Part shown: positions 51,893 to 63,269 of the stretch, one piece after another
Layout of the letters: every line of letters begins with the position of its first letter
Position numbering within the stretch: the stretch's first letter is position 1
NCBI RefSeq assembly: GCF_013466425.1
Contig: NZ_CP059165.1
Span: 5,270,001-5,334,000 of the forward strand
DNA length: 64,000 nt
Source of the DNA: Mycobacterium vicinigordonae
Lineage (GTDB): Bacteria; Actinomycetota; Actinomycetes; Mycobacteriales; Mycobacteriaceae
Direction: 5' to 3'
Notes under the pieces: model-generated
Told to the model about the DNA's origin: nothing
The model's database searches: none
Seen by the model: only the letters and a program-made list of their open reading frames with translations
Made by a program: the position numbers and the translations under genes

Positions 51893-54271
51893 CTACTTGC
51901 TGCGCCACAATTGCGGCTTTACGCCCAGCATCCGCGCCCGAATCCGCCACATCGCCTCGATCGCAGCCGCTCCCAGCGCGCCGATACCCACAGCCGTCCC
52001 GGTCGCCGTCAGATTGGATGGATCGAGGAAGAACTTCTGCTGAGTCCACGGCAGGCTGAAGATCACCACATACGCCAAAGCCGAGGCGATGACCAGCGCC
52101 AACCGCCACCACCGGTAGGGCCTGGCGGCCACCGCGAGCACCCATACCGCGCAGATCAACAGCGTGATGAGTGCCGTGGTCGACGCTTGAGCCTGCTGCA
52201 ATCCGGTTGCGTGCCGACCGTGATAGGCAGTCAGATAGGAGGCGAAAGTCGCGATTCCAACGACAAGTCCCGACGGCAGCGCGGACGTCAATACGCGCCG
52301 TACGAAACCCGGATAGGCGCGTTCATTGTTCGGTGCCAGCGACAGGATGAACGACGGAATCCCAATCGTGAACCACGCCGCGATCGTGACATGAATGGGC
52401 TGAAAGGGATACAGCAGCGGGTCGACACCCAGCGGTTTGGCGAGCAGGCACTCCAGACCCACCAATAGGGCCAGCAACGCCGAGTACACGGTCTTGGTCA
52501 GGAACAGGCTGGCGACGCGTTCGATGTTGCCGATCACTCGACGGCCCTCGCCCACTACATAGGGCAAAGTTGCAAACTTGTTGTCCAGCAACACAAGTTG
52601 CGCTACCGCGCGTGCCGCGGGGCTGCCCGCCCCCATCGCGACCCCGATGTCGGCGTCTTTGAGGGCGAGCACGTCGTTGACGCCGTCCCCGGTCATGGCC
52701 ACGGTGTGCCCATGGGCTTGCAGCGCGTGCACCATGGCGCGCTTCTGATCGGGGCGCACCCGGCCGAACGTGGTGTGGGTGTCCAGCGCTTGCGCAAGTT
52801 CAGCTTCGTTGTGCGGCAGTCGGCGCGCATCCATCGTCTGGCCGCGCAATCCGAGTTCGCCGGCCACCGCGCCGACCGACACCGCGTTGTCTCCGGAAAT
52901 GACCTTGACCGTGACATCTTGCGCGGCAAAGTAATCCAGCGTCTGACGAGCATCCGGGCGAACCTTCTGCTCGAGCACCACCAAGGCGACGGGAGTGACT
53001 GTGCCCGGGGCTTCGGGCTGATCCACCTCGACCGTGCCCGCGCCCAGCAGCAGTACCCTTAGTCCCTGCGCGCCGAGGTCCTCAGCTCGTCCGGCCGCGA
53101 CCGAATCCGGTTCCAGCAGCACATCGGGGGCACCGATCACCCAGTTGCCGTGTTCGCGGAACGACACTCCGCTCCACTTAGTCGCCGATTTGAAAGGCGC
53201 TGTGGCAGTGGCAATCCAACCGGGATCGGCGGCGTAGGCCTCGGCGATCGCCTGCATGCTGGCGTTGGGCCGAGGGTCGGCCGCGGCCAATGCCGCAAGC
53301 ACTTCAGAGACATTCTCGGCGGCGGGCTCAAGGTCTTCGACGTCGGCTACCCGCATGCCGCTCTCGGTGAGTGTGCCGGTCTTGTCCGCGCAGACCACGT
53401 CGACACGGGCCAGCCCCTCGATGGCCGGCAACTCCTGCACCAGACACCGTCGTCGACCCAGCCGTACCACGCCCACGGCGAACGCGATCGACGTCATCAG
53501 CACCAGGCCTTCGGGCACCATCGGCACCAGTGCACCTACCGTCGCCAGCACCGACTCGCGCCAGCTCACGTTGGTGGTGAACAGTTGGGTGTAGATGGTC
53601 AGCAGGCCCACCGGAATCAATAGGTAGGTGATGAACTGCAGGATCCTGTTGATGCCGCTTCGCAGTTCGGATTTGACCAGGGTGAACTTGCTGGCTTCGG
53701 CGGCCAGCTTGGCCGCGTACGCTTCGTGGCCGACCTTGGTGGCACGGTAGGCGCCGATTCCGGAGACGACGAAGCTGCCCGACATCACTTGATCGCCGGA
53801 TTCTTTCGCGATTGGGTCGGCCTCCCCGGTGAGCAGTGATTCGTCGACCTCCAGGTTGCTGGCTTCCAGAATTTCACCGTCGACGACGATCTGGTCACCG
53901 GGGCCGATCTCGATGACGTCGTCGAGCACCACCTGGTCGGGCGGCACCGTGCGGGTGCCGGATTGCCTGCGCACCAATGGTTTCGCCTGTCCGACGATGG
54001 CTAGCTTGTCCAGCGTCTGCTTCGCGCGAATCTCTTGAACCATGCCGATCACACTGTTGGCGATGATGAGCATGCCGAACAGGCCGTTGATCAGCGAGCC
54101 GGTCACCAGCACGATGGCGAACAGCACACCCAGGATGGCGTTGATACGGGTGAATACGTTGGCTCGAACGATATGGGCGATGCTGCGGGTGTTGCGCTGC
54201 GGGATGTCATTCGCTTGGCCGTCGGCGATCCGTTGCGCGACTTGCGCATCGGAGAGGCCGGTGACATTCAT
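51893..54271 (-). CDS. ctpE: Metal cation-transporting P-type ATPase CtpE
   Basis: A 792-residue P-type ATPase. It has the actuator TGEADP near 143, membrane-core [10 protein letters not shown], phosphorylation site [12 protein letters not shown] (Asp about 300), and hinge [22 protein letters not shown]. There are about ten membrane helices and no N-terminal heavy-metal CxxC domain. M. tuberculosis CtpE (Rv0908, 797 residues) is a Ca2+ uptake pump. Its start at ATG 54271 overlaps the beta-lactamase-like stop by 4 bp (ATGA), so the two are coupled. Confidence 0.94.
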   Translation of the reverse strand: MNVTGLSDAQVAQRIADGQANDIPQRNTRSIAHIVRANVFTRINAILGVLFAIVLVTGSLINGLFGMLIIANSVIGMVQEIRAKQTLDKLAIVGQAKPLVRRQSGTRTVPPDQVVLDDVIEIGPGDQIVVDGEILEASNLEVDESLLTGEADPIAKESGDQVMSGSFVVSGIGAYRATKVGHEAYAAKLAAEASKFTLVKSELRSGINRILQFITYLLIPVGLLTIYTQLFTTNVSWRESVLATVGALVPMVPEGLVLMTSIAFAVGVVRLGRRRCLVQELPAIEGLARVDVVCADKTGTLTESGMRVADVEDLEPAAENVSEVLAALAAADPRPNASMQAIAEAYAADPGWIATATAPFKSATKWSGVSFREHGNWVIGAPDVLLEPDSVAAGRAEDLGAQGLRVLLLGAGTVEVDQPEAPGTVTPVALVVLEQKVRPDARQTLDYFAAQDVTVKVISGDNAVSVGAVAGELGLRGQTMDARRLPHNEAELAQALDTHTTFGRVRPDQKRAMVHALQAHGHTVAMTGDGVNDVLALKDADIGVAMGAGSPAARAVAQLVLLDNKFATLPYVVGEGRRVIGNIERVASLFLTKTVYSALLALLVGLECLLAKPLGVDPLLYPFQPIHVTIAAWFTIGIPSFILSLAPNNERAYPGFVRRVLTSALPSGLVVGIATFASYLTAYHGRHATGLQQAQASTTALITLLICAVWVLAVAARPYRWWRLALVIASALAYVVIFSLPWTQQKFFLDPSNLTATGTAVGIGALGAAAIEAMWRIRARMLGVKPQLWRSK

Positions 54272-55854
54272 CGCTTGAACGTTCCCAACTTGTCGGAGTC
54301 GAAGTATTCGAGAGTGAGTGACATGCCGGTGAAGGTGGCTTTGGAAACCGATCCGGGCAAGGCATTTTCGGTCGACAGCTGGAAGGTGAAGGTGTCGCCG
54401 TCCCAGTGTGTCAGGTCGAAGGTCTGGTTCTTCGGGCCGAGTGACAGCTGGAGCCGGCCGCCGTGGTCGGTGACCGTAGCCGGTCCCCAGTAGTCGCTGT
54501 TGTAGACACCGGCGTAGTCATTCAGCGGTCTGGCCGGCGCGGGGTTGGCGGGGGGTTGCTTGCCGGCCAGCGAGCCGTCCGGGTTGTTCATCGGCGCCAA
54601 TTGCTGGCGGTAGAGCTTCGCCCAGTCCTCGCGCACCTGGCCGTACTGCACCAGATCCATGAACTCGGCGGTCAACGTCTCCGGCACGCCGTAGGGTGCG
54701 GCGTTGGTCAGCGCGATGATCCCGACGTCCTCAGACGGCAGCACCGCGAAATTCGTTGCGGCACCGAGGCCGAACGCGCCAGAGTGGCCGTACTGGGTGC
54801 GCCCGGAGGAGGTTACCGACACGTTGAATCCGTGGCCGTAGGTACCGGCTCGGCCCTTCGGGTTGGTTGCGGCGACCGAGATGACCTGCGGGGTGATGGC
54901 GGGCAGCAACGCTTCCGGTGAGGTGATCCGCTGGCCGTTGTAGGTACCGTTGGCCATCACCATGGTGAGCCAGCGCGCCAGGTCGTTGACCGATGAGCTC
55001 ACGCCACCGGCCGGTGTTTGGTCGTCGGGATTGCGTTGGTAGCGGGCTTCCCACTTGTCGCCGACCTTGATGTGGTTGACGGCGTGGTTAGGCCGGGCCA
55101 GGAAGTCGGCGAATTTCGAACTGGTGGAAGACATGCCGAGCGGGCGGTAAAGCACCTCGTCAGACAGCTCTTCCCAAGGCTTGCCAGCGCCGGCGGCGAC
55201 CGCTACGGCCGCTGCGGTCACTCCGAAGTTGGTGTAGGCGTAGCTGATTCGAAACGGTGCCAAAGGTAGGTACTTCAGCCGTTCCAGCACCTGTCGACGG
55301 TCGTAGCCCAGGTCTTCCAGAGCATCTCCGGCGTGGTCGGGCAGCCCGGAGCGATGCGAGTAGAGGTCAGCGACGCTGACATGCTGGGTGACGTAGGGAT
55401 CGCTGAGGGTAAACCACGGCAGCTTCGCCGCCACCGGGGTGTCCCAGGTAATGGCACCTTCCGTTACCTGGTGTGCAATTACCGTGGCACCGACGGACTT
55501 CGATATCGAGGCTAACTGAAAGACGGTGTCGGCGTTGACACTATTGTCCGGATTATCCGGCTTGCTTGTGTCCCTGATACCGAAACCCTTAGCGTACAAG
55601 GTTTTTCCGCGGTATACGACAGCGACGGCCATACCGGGGATACCGCTGTTGTTCATCAGCTCGGCCACCAGACCGTCGACCTTGGCGATTGCGTCGTCGA
55701 TGCGGCCGGCAGGGATCTGCAGGCCAGACAATTCGTTGGGCGGCACGTTCGCGGGTGTCGTCGAGGGGCTCGAGGTTGGTTGGGCGGGTCCACAGCCAAC
55801 TAGCGTCAGCAGCATTGCCAGGAGGGCGGCGACGGGGCCACGTTTCGTCCTCAT
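54268..55854 (-). CDS. Beta-lactamase-fold (class C/PBP-like) lipoprotein (Rv0907-like)
   Basis: A 528-residue secreted serine hydrolase from ATG 55854. The signal peptide and lipobox LTLVGC predict a lipoprotein. The beta-lactamase/transpeptidase fold shows the SxxK nucleophile in ASISKSVG (about 117), the YxN-like tyrosine motif in YAYTNFG, and a later HSGAFGLG corresponding to the KTG-like strand (HSG). A C-terminal beta-barrel-like region follows ([16 protein letters not shown]). It matches Rv0907. It may be an esterase or D,D-peptidase acting on the envelope rather than an antibiotic-resistance enzyme. It is coupled to ctpE. Confidence 0.9.
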   Translation of the reverse strand: MRTKRGPVAALLAMLLTLVGCGPAQPTSSPSTTPANVPPNELSGLQIPAGRIDDAIAKVDGLVAELMNNSGIPGMAVAVVYRGKTLYAKGFGIRDTSKPDNPDNSVNADTVFQLASISKSVGATVIAHQVTEGAITWDTPVAAKLPWFTLSDPYVTQHVSVADLYSHRSGLPDHAGDALEDLGYDRRQVLERLKYLPLAPFRISYAYTNFGVTAAAVAVAAGAGKPWEELSDEVLYRPLGMSSTSSKFADFLARPNHAVNHIKVGDKWEARYQRNPDDQTPAGGVSSSVNDLARWLTMVMANGTYNGQRITSPEALLPAITPQVISVAATNPKGRAGTYGHGFNVSVTSSGRTQYGHSGAFGLGAATNFAVLPSEDVGIIALTNAAPYGVPETLTAEFMDLVQYGQVREDWAKLYRQQLAPMNNPDGSLAGKQPPANPAPARPLNDYAGVYNSDYWGPATVTDHGGRLQLSLGPKNQTFDLTHWDGDTFTFQLSTENALPGSVSKATFTGMSLTLEYFDSDKLGTFKR

Positions 55855-55868
55855 TGCCGAACCTTAGC

Positions 55869-56137
55869 CCGGCGACGATGCGCGCCGGGGGCGGCGCGAG
55901 GAGGAGCCGGGCAATCAGGCTGAGCCGGCGACGATGCGCGCCGGGGGCGGCGCGAGGAGGAGCCGGGCAATCGGGCAGAGCCGGCGACGATGCGCGCCGG
56001 GGGCGGCGCGAGGAGGAGCCGGGCAATCGGGCAGAGCCCGGCGACGATGCGCGCCGGGGGCGGCGCGAGCAGGAGCCGGGCAATCGGGCTGAGCCGGCGA
56101 CGATGCCCGCCGGTGCGACGAAAGGAGGGGGGCACAG
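55869..56137. repeat. 56-57-bp tandem repeats (4 copies plus a partial)
   Basis: Units begin with CCGGCGACGATGCGCGCCGG at 55869, 55925, 55981 and 56038 (periods 56, 56, 57, 56). A diverged partial fifth unit starts at 56094. Units differ at only a few positions. The same kind of GC-rich intergenic unit (CCGGCGACGATG ... GAGGAGGAGC ... GGGCAATC) recurs in many mycobacterial intergenic regions. It sits between the beta-lactamase-like start and the PE_PGRS gene, inside the PE_PGRS upstream region. Confidence 0.93.
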
Positions 56138-56299
56138 ATCCACCAAAGGGTTGAATTTCCGAACAAGTCCTAGATCAGGTAGTGGGCTGTGTTCTCATGA
56201 TTTCACCGCTGCAAATTTGCGATCCTCGTCACTTTTCGGGCCAGTGAGCATCGAACGTGGGGATGGCAAGCGGTTCTGGCAGCAAGGTGAGGGAGTCAG

Positions 56300-59200
56300 A
56301 TGTCGTTTGTCATGGCAACACCGGAGCTGGTGGCGGCGGCGGCCACGGAGGTGGCCGGGATCGCGTCGGCCATTCACACCGCAAACCAAACGGCGGCAAC
56401 CGCGACAACGCAGCTGGTGGTCGCGGCGGGCGATGAGGTGTCGGCGGCAATCGCGGCGATGTTCGGTGCGCACGCCCAGGATTACCAGGCTTTCAGCGCG
56501 CAGGCGGCAGCGTTTCACGAGAGATTCCTGCAGACCCTGGCCAATGCCGGAAACGCTTATGCCACGGCCGAAGCGTCCAGTGTCGAAAATCTGCTGCTCG
56601 ATGTGATCAACGCACCGACGCAAGCCCTGCTGGGCCGCCCGCTGATCGGCAATGGCGCCAACGCGACGACGCCCGGCGGCAACGGTGGAGCTGGCGGGCT
56701 GTTGTGGGGGAATGGCGGAAACGGGGCTGTGGGCGCGGCGGGTCAAAACGGCGGCGCCGGCGGTGCCGCGGGCCTGTTCGGCACCGGAGGCCGTGGCGGG
56801 GACGGTGGCGCCGGTACCAACGGGTCGCCCGGTACGGGCGGGATGGCGGGCGGCAACGGCGGGGCAGGTGGGGCCGGCGGGATGCTCTTCGGTCAGGGTG
56901 GCGCCGGCGGCAACGGCGGCGCGGGCGGCAGCGGCGGGTCCGGCGCGTCGGCCGTCGCCGGGTCGGGAATGGCGGGGATCGCCGGCGGTGCGGGCGGAGC
57001 CGGTGGCCAGGGTGGTGCCGGCGGAGCGCACGGGCTGGTGTTGGGCCATGGCGGCAACGGCGGCACAGGCGGCAACGGTGGCCTGGGTGGTGACGGCGGC
57101 AATGGCGCCGCGGCCAGTTCGGCTAGGGGCGGCGACGGCGGCAATGGCGGCGCGGGCGGGGCGGCCGGAGCTGGCGGCGCAGCGGGCTCCGGGGGCGGCG
57201 CGGCGGGCGCAGCGGGCAATGGCGGGCAGGGCGGCAATGGCGGCAACGGTGCGACCGGTGCCAATAGCTCCGCCCTGCTGGCTGACGGGACAGGCTCCGA
57301 CGGCTTCGCCGGTGGCTCGGGTGGGACCGGCGGCGCGGGCGGTTCCACCGGCGTGGGTGGCATCAACGGCAGCGGAGGGCACGGCGGAAACGGCGCCTCC
57401 GGTGGCACCGGCGCCGACGGCTCAAACACCGGTGCGACCGGTGGCGACGGCGGTGCCGGAGGTCGCGGCGGCAATGCGGGCGCAGGCGGGGCCGCAGGTA
57501 CCGGGGGTGCCGGTGGCACCAGCGGTGCCCGGGGCTCCGGCGGCGCGGGAGGCTCTGGCGGTAACGGCGGGTCGGTGTCCAGCTACGGCACCGACACCGC
57601 TACCGGCGGCAATGGCGGCCAGGGCGGCGTTGCCGGCGACGGCGGCAACGGCGGCTCTGCAGGCAACGGCGGCGGCGCGTACAGCTTCGGCAGCGGACAC
57701 GCGATCGGGGGGAACGGAGGAAGTGGCACCAGCGGTGCCACCGGGGGCAACGGCGGCAATGGCGGCGGCGCCGTCGCCGGTGGCGCTGGGCAGGTCACAC
57801 CCGGAGCGGGCGGAGCGGGGGGCGTCGGCACCGCAGGGCGCGGCGGCAACGGCGGCAACGGCGGCCTCGCGGCCATCGACAACGCGGCGTCAGCGCAGAA
57901 CGCGGTCGGTGCCGACGGCGCCGCGGGCGGCACCGGCACCACGGGCGGCGGCAACGGTGGCAACGGTGGCAACGCGGCAACCCGGGGCTCAGGCAACGCC
58001 ACCGGCGGCAACGGCGCCGCCGGTACCAGCGGCGTCACCGGCGGCAACGGCGGCAACGGCGGTGGTGCCGAGACCTATGGCTCCGGACACGTCAGCGCCG
58101 GCACCGGCGGGGTGGGCGGAACCGGCACCGCCGGGCGCGGCGGCAACGGCGGCGACGGCGGGTACGCGTACGTCGGCGACAGCGGTTCTGCACTGAACGC
58201 GGTCGGCGCCGACGGCGCCGCGGGCGGCACCGGCACCACCGGCGGCGGCGACGGCGGAAGCGGCGGAAACGCGTATAACTACGGCACCGGCAACGCCACC
58301 GGCGGCAACGGCGCCGCCGGCACTAGCGGTGCGAACGGTGGCAACGGCGGCAATGGAGGTAACGCCCAAGCCCATGGGTCCGGCCAGGCCAGCGCCGGCG
58401 CAGGCGGCGTAGGCGGAACCGGCACCGCCGGGCGCGGCGGCAACGGCGGCTACGGCGGCTCCGCAGCCATCTACAACAGCGCCTCGGCGCAGAACGCGGT
58501 CGGTGCCCACGGTGCCGCGGGCGGCGTCGGAACCACCGGCGGCGGCGACGGTGGCGGCGGCGGCAACGCGGCGGCGTGGGGCTCAGGCAACGCCACCGGC
58601 GGCGACGGCGCCGCCGGCACCAGCGGCGCCACCGGCGGCAACGGCGGCAACGGCGGCGAGGCCGCGGCCTACGGGTCCGGGCAAGTCAGCGCCGGTACCG
58701 GCGGGGTGGGCGGAACGGGCACCGCCGGGCGCGGCGGCAACGGCGGCAACGGCGGCTCTGAGTTCATCTACAACAGCGCTTCGGCTCTGGACGCGGTTGG
58801 TGTCCACGGTGCCGCAGGCGGTACCGGCACCACCGGAGGTGGTAACGGCGGGAACGGCGGCGACGCATTCACCTCTGGCTCAGGCAACGCGTTCGGTGGC
58901 AACGGCGCCGCCGGCACCAGCGGGCCAACCGGCGGCAACGGCGGCAATGGCGGCATTGCCCAGAGCACTGGATCCGGGCACGTCAACCCCGGTGTGGGCG
59001 GCGTGGGCGGAACCGGCAGCGCCGGGCGCGGCGGCAACGGCGGCAACGGCGGCAGCGCAACCATCTACAACGTCAATTCGACGCTGGATGTGGTGGGGGC
59101 AGATGGCGCCGCCGGTGGCGTCGGAACCACCGGCGGCGGTGACGGCGGCAACGGCGGCAACGCAGCCGCCTCCGGCTCGGGCAATGCCATCGGCGGCAAT

Positions 59201-59761
59201 GGCGCCGCCGGCACCAGCGGCGCCACCGGTGGTGACGGCGGTAACGGCGGCGGCGCCACAACGTATGGGTCCGGGCAGGCCAACCCGGGCACCGGCGGGG
59301 TGGGCGGAACCGGCACCGCCGGGCGCGGCGGTGCCGGCGGCAACGGCGGCACCGCGAACCTGATCAGCACCGATTCGGCACTGAATGCGGTAGGAGCTGA
59401 CGGAGCTGCGGGCGGTACGGGCACCACCGGGGGCGGCAGCGGCGGAAACGGTGGCGACGCGTATACCTACGGCTCGGGCGCCGCGCTCGGCGGGCACGGC
59501 GCCGACGGCACCAGCGGTGCCATCGGTGGCAACGGCGGAAAGGGCGGCGGCGCGTACATTTCCAACCCGGTGTCCACGGCTACCGCGACCGCTGGCAACG
59601 GAGGCGATGGCGGGACCGGCAGCGCGGGCGCGGGTGGCGATGGCGGCGACGGCGGCGATGCTTCCAACACCCACATCCCCGGCAACGCTGCTGGTGGCAG
59701 TGGCGGAGCCGGAGGCGCCGGAACGCCCCCGGGCGCAGCTGGCGCCCACGGAACGCCATAG
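56300..59761 (+). CDS. PE_PGRS family protein
   Basis: A 1153-residue PE_PGRS protein from ATG 56300 ([20 protein letters not shown]), preceded by GGGAG. The PE domain covers about 1-95, the [20 protein letters not shown] segment and GRPLIGNG linker about 90-120, and then Gly-Gly-Ala/Asn repeats run to the end. From about residue 465 the repeats form an ordered higher-order array: six 99-residue units that each carry a non-glycine insert ending NAVGAD-like. Proteins of this class are exported by ESX-5 and are surface-associated. The array suggests recent tandem amplification. Confidence 0.96.
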   Translation: MSFVMATPELVAAAATEVAGIASAIHTANQTAATATTQLVVAAGDEVSAAIAAMFGAHAQDYQAFSAQAAAFHERFLQTLANAGNAYATAEASSVENLLLDVINAPTQALLGRPLIGNGANATTPGGNGGAGGLLWGNGGNGAVGAAGQNGGAGGAAGLFGTGGRGGDGGAGTNGSPGTGGMAGGNGGAGGAGGMLFGQGGAGGNGGAGGSGGSGASAVAGSGMAGIAGGAGGAGGQGGAGGAHGLVLGHGGNGGTGGNGGLGGDGGNGAAASSARGGDGGNGGAGGAAGAGGAAGSGGGAAGAAGNGGQGGNGGNGATGANSSALLADGTGSDGFAGGSGGTGGAGGSTGVGGINGSGGHGGNGASGGTGADGSNTGATGGDGGAGGRGGNAGAGGAAGTGGAGGTSGARGSGGAGGSGGNGGSVSSYGTDTATGGNGGQGGVAGDGGNGGSAGNGGGAYSFGSGHAIGGNGGSGTSGATGGNGGNGGGAVAGGAGQVTPGAGGAGGVGTAGRGGNGGNGGLAAIDNAASAQNAVGADGAAGGTGTTGGGNGGNGGNAATRGSGNATGGNGAAGTSGVTGGNGGNGGGAETYGSGHVSAGTGGVGGTGTAGRGGNGGDGGYAYVGDSGSALNAVGADGAAGGTGTTGGGDGGSGGNAYNYGTGNATGGNGAAGTSGANGGNGGNGGNAQAHGSGQASAGAGGVGGTGTAGRGGNGGYGGSAAIYNSASAQNAVGAHGAAGGVGTTGGGDGGGGGNAAAWGSGNATGGDGAAGTSGATGGNGGNGGEAAAYGSGQVSAGTGGVGGTGTAGRGGNGGNGGSEFIYNSASALDAVGVHGAAGGTGTTGGGNGGNGGDAFTSGSGNAFGGNGAAGTSGPTGGNGGNGGIAQSTGSGHVNPGVGGVGGTGSAGRGGNGGNGGSATIYNVNSTLDVVGADGAAGGVGTTGGGDGGNGGNAAASGSGNAIGGNGAAGTSGATGGDGGNGGGATTYGSGQANPGTGGVGGTGTAGRGGAGGNGGTANLISTDSALNAVGADGAAGGTGTTGGGSGGNGGDAYTYGSGAALGGHGADGTSGAIGGNGGKGGGAYISNPVSTATATAGNGGDGGTGSAGAGGDGGDGGDASNTHIPGNAAGGSGGAGGAGTPPGAAGAHGTP
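57827..59608 (+). repeat. 297-bp higher-order tandem repeat inside PE_PGRS (6 units)
   Basis: The anchor GGCACCGCxGGGCGCGGCGG occurs at 57827, 58124, 58421, 58718, 59015 and 59312, always 297 bp apart. A second anchor (GCGGT before GGTGCC-like) at 57902, 58199, 58496, 58793, 59090 and 59387 gives the same spacing. A half-unit precedes the array, and a diverged unit (306 bp spacing) follows at 59618. Confidence 0.95.
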
Positions 59762-59793
59762 CCCGGCGACGACGCGGTCGCCGGATGGCAAAT

Positions 59794-60912
59794 CTACAAC
59801 CGCCACCAGGGGTTGAACCGCAGCGACTCCCCCGAGTCGATCCGCTGCCCCGGTGTCGGCACCGCCACCTGAACCCCCTGTGGCTCAGCGGCTTTGAGTA
59901 CCCGCTCGACCGGCTCGGACCACGGATGCGGCGCCAATCGGAACGTCCCCCAGTGGATCGGCACCAGCAGCCCTGAGCCGGACTCGGTGACGTCCAAGTG
60001 GCCCCGGACCGCCTCCTCCGGGTTCATGTGGATGTCCGGCCACGCGCTGTTGTAGGCACCGATGGGCATCAGCGTCAGGTCGAACGGCCCATGGTCGGCG
60101 CCGGTCTGCGCGAAGGTCTTGGTGTAGCCGGTGTCGCCGCCGAAATAAGCACGATGCGACGGGCCGATAAAGGCCCAGGACGCCCACAACGTGTTGTTGC
60201 GGCTCAAGAACCGGCCCGAAAAGTGGCGGGCGGGAAGGCAAATCACAGTCAGCTCGTCCACCGAGGCGCTCTGATTCCAGTCCAGCTCGACGATCCGCTC
60301 GTCGGGAATCCCCCACGCCCGCAGATGCGCACCGACCCCGAGTGGCACGAAGAACGGGGCCCGCTGCATCCGGGCCAGCGCCAGCACGGTGTCGATGTCG
60401 AGGTGGTCGTAGTGGTCGTGGCTGACCACCACAGCGTCGACTGCGGGCAGCCCTTCCAGTAGCACCGGGGGCGGGTGCAGCCGCTGCGGGCCCACAATGT
60501 CGGAGGGCGAGCAACGATCGCTCCACACCGGGTCGGTCAACACCCGGTAGCCGTCGATCTCCACCAGCGCCGTCGAGTGCCCGAACCAGCTGACCGCCAG
60601 CGGCGCCGGCTCGCCTTGGTAGATCGACGGCGCGGCTAGCGGGATCGGCTTGGCGGGCAGACTTCCGCCCCGTCCGCCCAGCAGTTCCCACGCGATCTGC
60701 CGTACCTCTTCGCGGTTCATCACATACAGCGACGCCGGGTCGATATTGACGAACACCCCGTCGTGATAGTTCGGCGACCCCTTGGATACGGCGGCGATCG
60801 CCGACGGGTCGGCGCCGAGCGCGGCCGGTGCGCCGTGCAGCGCCCGCAGCAGCCAGCCTCCCGCCGCCAAGGAGGCGGTGCCTGCCGCCAGTCGCAGCGC
60901 CTGGCGCATCAT
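59794..60912 (-). CDS. MBL-fold hydrolase (NAPE-PLD-like, Rv0906-like)
   Basis: A 372-residue metallo-beta-lactamase-fold enzyme from ATG 60912. The N-terminal hydrophobic segment (MRQALRLAAGTASLAAGG) may be a signal or membrane anchor. The core has WFGHSTALVEIDG, the dinuclear metal motif SHDHYDHLD (about 162), ARHFSGR, FGGDTGYT and PIHWGTF. This pattern matches NAPE-phospholipase D/UlaG-like hydrolases, so a phospholipid or phosphodiester substrate is plausible. It matches Rv0906. It starts within 3 bp of the echA6 stop, forming an echA6-MBL operon. Confidence 0.9.
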   Translation of the reverse strand: MMRQALRLAAGTASLAAGGWLLRALHGAPAALGADPSAIAAVSKGSPNYHDGVFVNIDPASLYVMNREEVRQIAWELLGGRGGSLPAKPIPLAAPSIYQGEPAPLAVSWFGHSTALVEIDGYRVLTDPVWSDRCSPSDIVGPQRLHPPPVLLEGLPAVDAVVVSHDHYDHLDIDTVLALARMQRAPFFVPLGVGAHLRAWGIPDERIVELDWNQSASVDELTVICLPARHFSGRFLSRNNTLWASWAFIGPSHRAYFGGDTGYTKTFAQTGADHGPFDLTLMPIGAYNSAWPDIHMNPEEAVRGHLDVTESGSGLLVPIHWGTFRLAPHPWSEPVERVLKAAEPQGVQVAVPTPGQRIDSGESLRFNPWWRL

Positions 60913-60914
60913 GA

Positions 60915-61646
60915 TCAAGCCCCCTGGAACCTCGGTGGCCGCTTCTCCATGCGCGCGACCTGCGCTTCGATTACGTCCTGGCTACCCCAGGCCTTGTCGA
61001 ATAGCTCCTTGTGCTCCGGCCGCTGCTCTTCAATGGAGCCGTCGTCGTTGAGCACTCGCTTGGCGTGCTGAATCGCCAGCGGCGCCAGCCCGGCGATCTC
61101 GGCGGCCCACGCCTGTGCGTCGGCCAGCGTCCCGATGCGGTTGGCCATCCCGGTGTGCAATGCCGCGTCAGCAGTCAGCTTCTCAGCGGCCAGCAGCATC
61201 GCCCGCGCCCGCCCGTGACCCACCAGCGACGCCAGCCGCCGAATGCTCCAGTTGTCCAACGCCAGGCCGTACTTCGACGTCGGGAACTGGAAGAACGCGT
61301 CCGGCGCGACGACACGCAGGTCACACTGCATGGCTAGCTGCAGGCCAGCGCCGATCGCGGGGCCGTTGATTGCGCCGATCACCGGGATCACTGTCGCATC
61401 GAGGACGCGGTGCAGTTCAATGAGCCGGTCGGGGTAGTCGGCGGCGAATGCGTCGCCGGACAGGTCCGCTCCAGCACAGAACGCGGTACCTTGCCCGGTC
61501 AGCACGATCGCACGTGTCGACCCGCCGCCGGCCTTGAGCACCGCTTCGCGCAACTCCTCGACGAGCTGGGAGTTCAGCGCGTTGCGCCGGTCTGGCCGCT
61601 GCAGCTCAATGGTCATCACGGCTTCGTCGTGGGTGATACCGATCAT
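60915..61646 (-). CDS. echA6: Enoyl-CoA hydratase-like protein EchA6
   Basis: A 243-residue crotonase-fold protein from ATG 61646 ([20 protein letters not shown]); the length equals M. tuberculosis EchA6 (Rv0905). The CoA-binding and oxyanion segments are [13 protein letters not shown] and [20 protein letters not shown]. The usual catalytic Glu pair of hydratases is not evident; established work places EchA6 in mycolic-acid precursor handling rather than beta-oxidation. It is divergent from accD3 across only 28 bp. Confidence 0.93.
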   Translation of the reverse strand: MIGITHDEAVMTIELQRPDRRNALNSQLVEELREAVLKAGGGSTRAIVLTGQGTAFCAGADLSGDAFAADYPDRLIELHRVLDATVIPVIGAINGPAIGAGLQLAMQCDLRVVAPDAFFQFPTSKYGLALDNWSIRRLASLVGHGRARAMLLAAEKLTADAALHTGMANRIGTLADAQAWAAEIAGLAPLAIQHAKRVLNDDGSIEEQRPEHKELFDKAWGSQDVIEAQVARMEKRPPRFQGA

Positions 61647-61674
61647 GGGGGCCAGGATAACTAGCCTCTTCGGT
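61647..61674. promoter_or_regulatory. 28-bp echA6/accD3 divergent promoter gap
   Basis: Two divergent genes share only 28 bp (GGGGCCAGGATAACTAGCCT onward). GATAAC/TAACTA near 61656-61662 could be a -10 for accD3, about 13-19 bp before its start, implying leaderless or near-leaderless mRNAs. Neither gene has a clear Shine-Dalgarno sequence in the gap. Confidence 0.4.
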
Positions 61675-63156
61675 GTGAGCCGTATCACGACCGATGAGCT
61701 GCGCGAAGCGGTGCTCGACCAGGACTCGTTCGTCAGCTGGGACTGCGAGCCGATCGCGGTCCCGACCTCACCGGAATATGCCCGCGAGCTGGCCAAGGCG
61801 CGTCATACCAGCGGACGTGACGAGGCGGTGTCGACGGGCGAGGGACGAGTCTTCGGGCGCAGGGTGGCGGTGATTGTCTGCGATTTCGACTTTCTGGCCG
61901 GCTCGATCGGGGTGGCGGCGGCCGAGCGCATCACCGCCGCAGTGGAGCGCGCCACCGCCGAGCGGTTGCCGCTACTGGCCTCCCCGAGGTCTGGCGGCAC
62001 CCGCATGCAGGAGGGCACGGTCGCGTTCTTGCAGATGGTCAAGATCGCCGCCGCGGTCCGGCTGCACCGGCAGGCCCGCTTGCCGTATCTGGTCTACCTG
62101 CGCAATCCGACCACTGGCGGGGTTTTCGCGTCGTGGGGTTCGCTGGGCCATGTGACCTTCGCCCAGCCGGGCGCCCTGATCGGCTTCCTCGGCCCACGGG
62201 TGTATGAGCTGCTCTACGGCGAACCATTCCCGGCGGGCGTACAGACCGCGGAGAACCTGCAGCATCACGGTGTAATCGATGATGTCGTCGAACTCGACCA
62301 GTTGCGCGCCACGCTCGACCGGGCTCTGACGGTCATCGCCGACGCCCCCCAAGACCCGCCGCCGGCGGAGGCACCCGAGCAAATTCCCGACGTCCCGGCA
62401 TGGGAGTCGGTGCTGGCCTCCCGACGGCCGGATCGGCCGGAAGTGCGTGACCTGCTGAGGCACGGCGCCACCGACCTGGTGCTGCTGTCCGGCACCGGCC
62501 GGGGTACGGCGACGCTGCTGGCGCTGGCCCGATTCGCCGGTCAGCCCGCGGTGGTACTCGGTCAGCAACGGACGGTCGGCGGTGCGGGTAACACCGTTGG
62601 GCCTGCGTCGCTGCGAGAGGCTCGGCGCGGCATGGCCCTGGCTGCTGAACTGCGGCTGCCGTTGGTGCTCGTGATCGACACCGCCGGCCCGGCGCTTTCA
62701 GCCGAAGCCGAGCAGGGCGGGTTGGCTGGCCAAATCGCGCAATGTCTGGCCGACTTGGTCACACTGGACACGCCGACGGTGTCGGTGCTGCTGGGTCAGG
62801 GCAGCGGCGGCCCGGCACTGGCGATGGTGCCGGCCGATCGGGTGCTGGCCGCACTACACGGTTGGCTTGCGCCGCTACCGCCGGAGGGTGCCAGCGCGAT
62901 CGTGTTCCGTGATACTGCACATGCTCCCGAACTCGCCGCAGCACAAGGTATCCGGTCGGCCGATCTGTTGGCTTCGGGGATCGCCGATGCCATCGTGCCC
63001 GAACATCCCGACGCCGCCGACGAGCGCGTCGAGTTCTCGTGGCGACTTGCGCGAGCCATCGCCGTCGAGGTCCACGCACTGCGCATGGTGCCTGACGCGC
63101 AGCGGCTCGACACCCGGCTGAGCCGCTACCGTCGCATCGGTCTGTTCGGCACCTGA
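61675..63156 (+). CDS. accD3: Acyl-CoA carboxylase carboxyltransferase subunit AccD3
   Basis: A 493-residue carboxyltransferase from GTG 61675 ([18 protein letters not shown]); frames upstream are antisense to echA6. Two crotonase-fold halves are present. The N-terminal half has [22 protein letters not shown] and [28 protein letters not shown]. The C-terminal half has [26 protein letters not shown] and [13 protein letters not shown]. It matches AccD3 (Rv0904c) and resembles a fused AccD-AccA acetyl-CoA carboxyltransferase. Its lipid-synthesis role fits its neighbour echA6. Confidence 0.93.
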   Translation: MSRITTDELREAVLDQDSFVSWDCEPIAVPTSPEYARELAKARHTSGRDEAVSTGEGRVFGRRVAVIVCDFDFLAGSIGVAAAERITAAVERATAERLPLLASPRSGGTRMQEGTVAFLQMVKIAAAVRLHRQARLPYLVYLRNPTTGGVFASWGSLGHVTFAQPGALIGFLGPRVYELLYGEPFPAGVQTAENLQHHGVIDDVVELDQLRATLDRALTVIADAPQDPPPAEAPEQIPDVPAWESVLASRRPDRPEVRDLLRHGATDLVLLSGTGRGTATLLALARFAGQPAVVLGQQRTVGGAGNTVGPASLREARRGMALAAELRLPLVLVIDTAGPALSAEAEQGGLAGQIAQCLADLVTLDTPTVSVLLGQGSGGPALAMVPADRVLAALHGWLAPLPPEGASAIVFRDTAHAPELAAAQGIRSADLLASGIADAIVPEHPDAADERVEFSWRLARAIAVEVHALRMVPDAQRLDTRLSRYRRIGLFGT

Positions 63157-63204
63157 CCAGCGAAGCCGGCGCAGCAACCGCGCCCTGAATTCGACAGTTC
63201 CCCA

Positions 63205-63234
63205 ATTGTCCTGTCGCGCACCCGATGTGACAAT
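63205..63234. promoter_or_regulatory. Inverted repeat upstream of TetR gene
   Basis: ATTGTC (63205-63210) and GACAAT (63229-63234) form a 6-bp inverted repeat with an 18-bp centre, 36 bp before the TetR start. An additional GACAGTT lies at 63193. This is a candidate autoregulatory operator. Confidence 0.4.
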
Positions 63235-63269
63235 GTAGCGAATTACTGAGGCAATCGGAGGCAAGCCAG

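Noticed and set aside
55689..56606. A plus-strand frame through the 56-bp repeats into PE_PGRS
   Set aside because: It reads repetitive intergenic DNA as Arg-rich peptide and is out of frame with the PE domain.
56893..59806. Several long minus-strand Pro/Ala-rich frames
   Set aside because: They are the antisense of the GGC/GCC-rich PE_PGRS coding strand, where stops are rare by composition.
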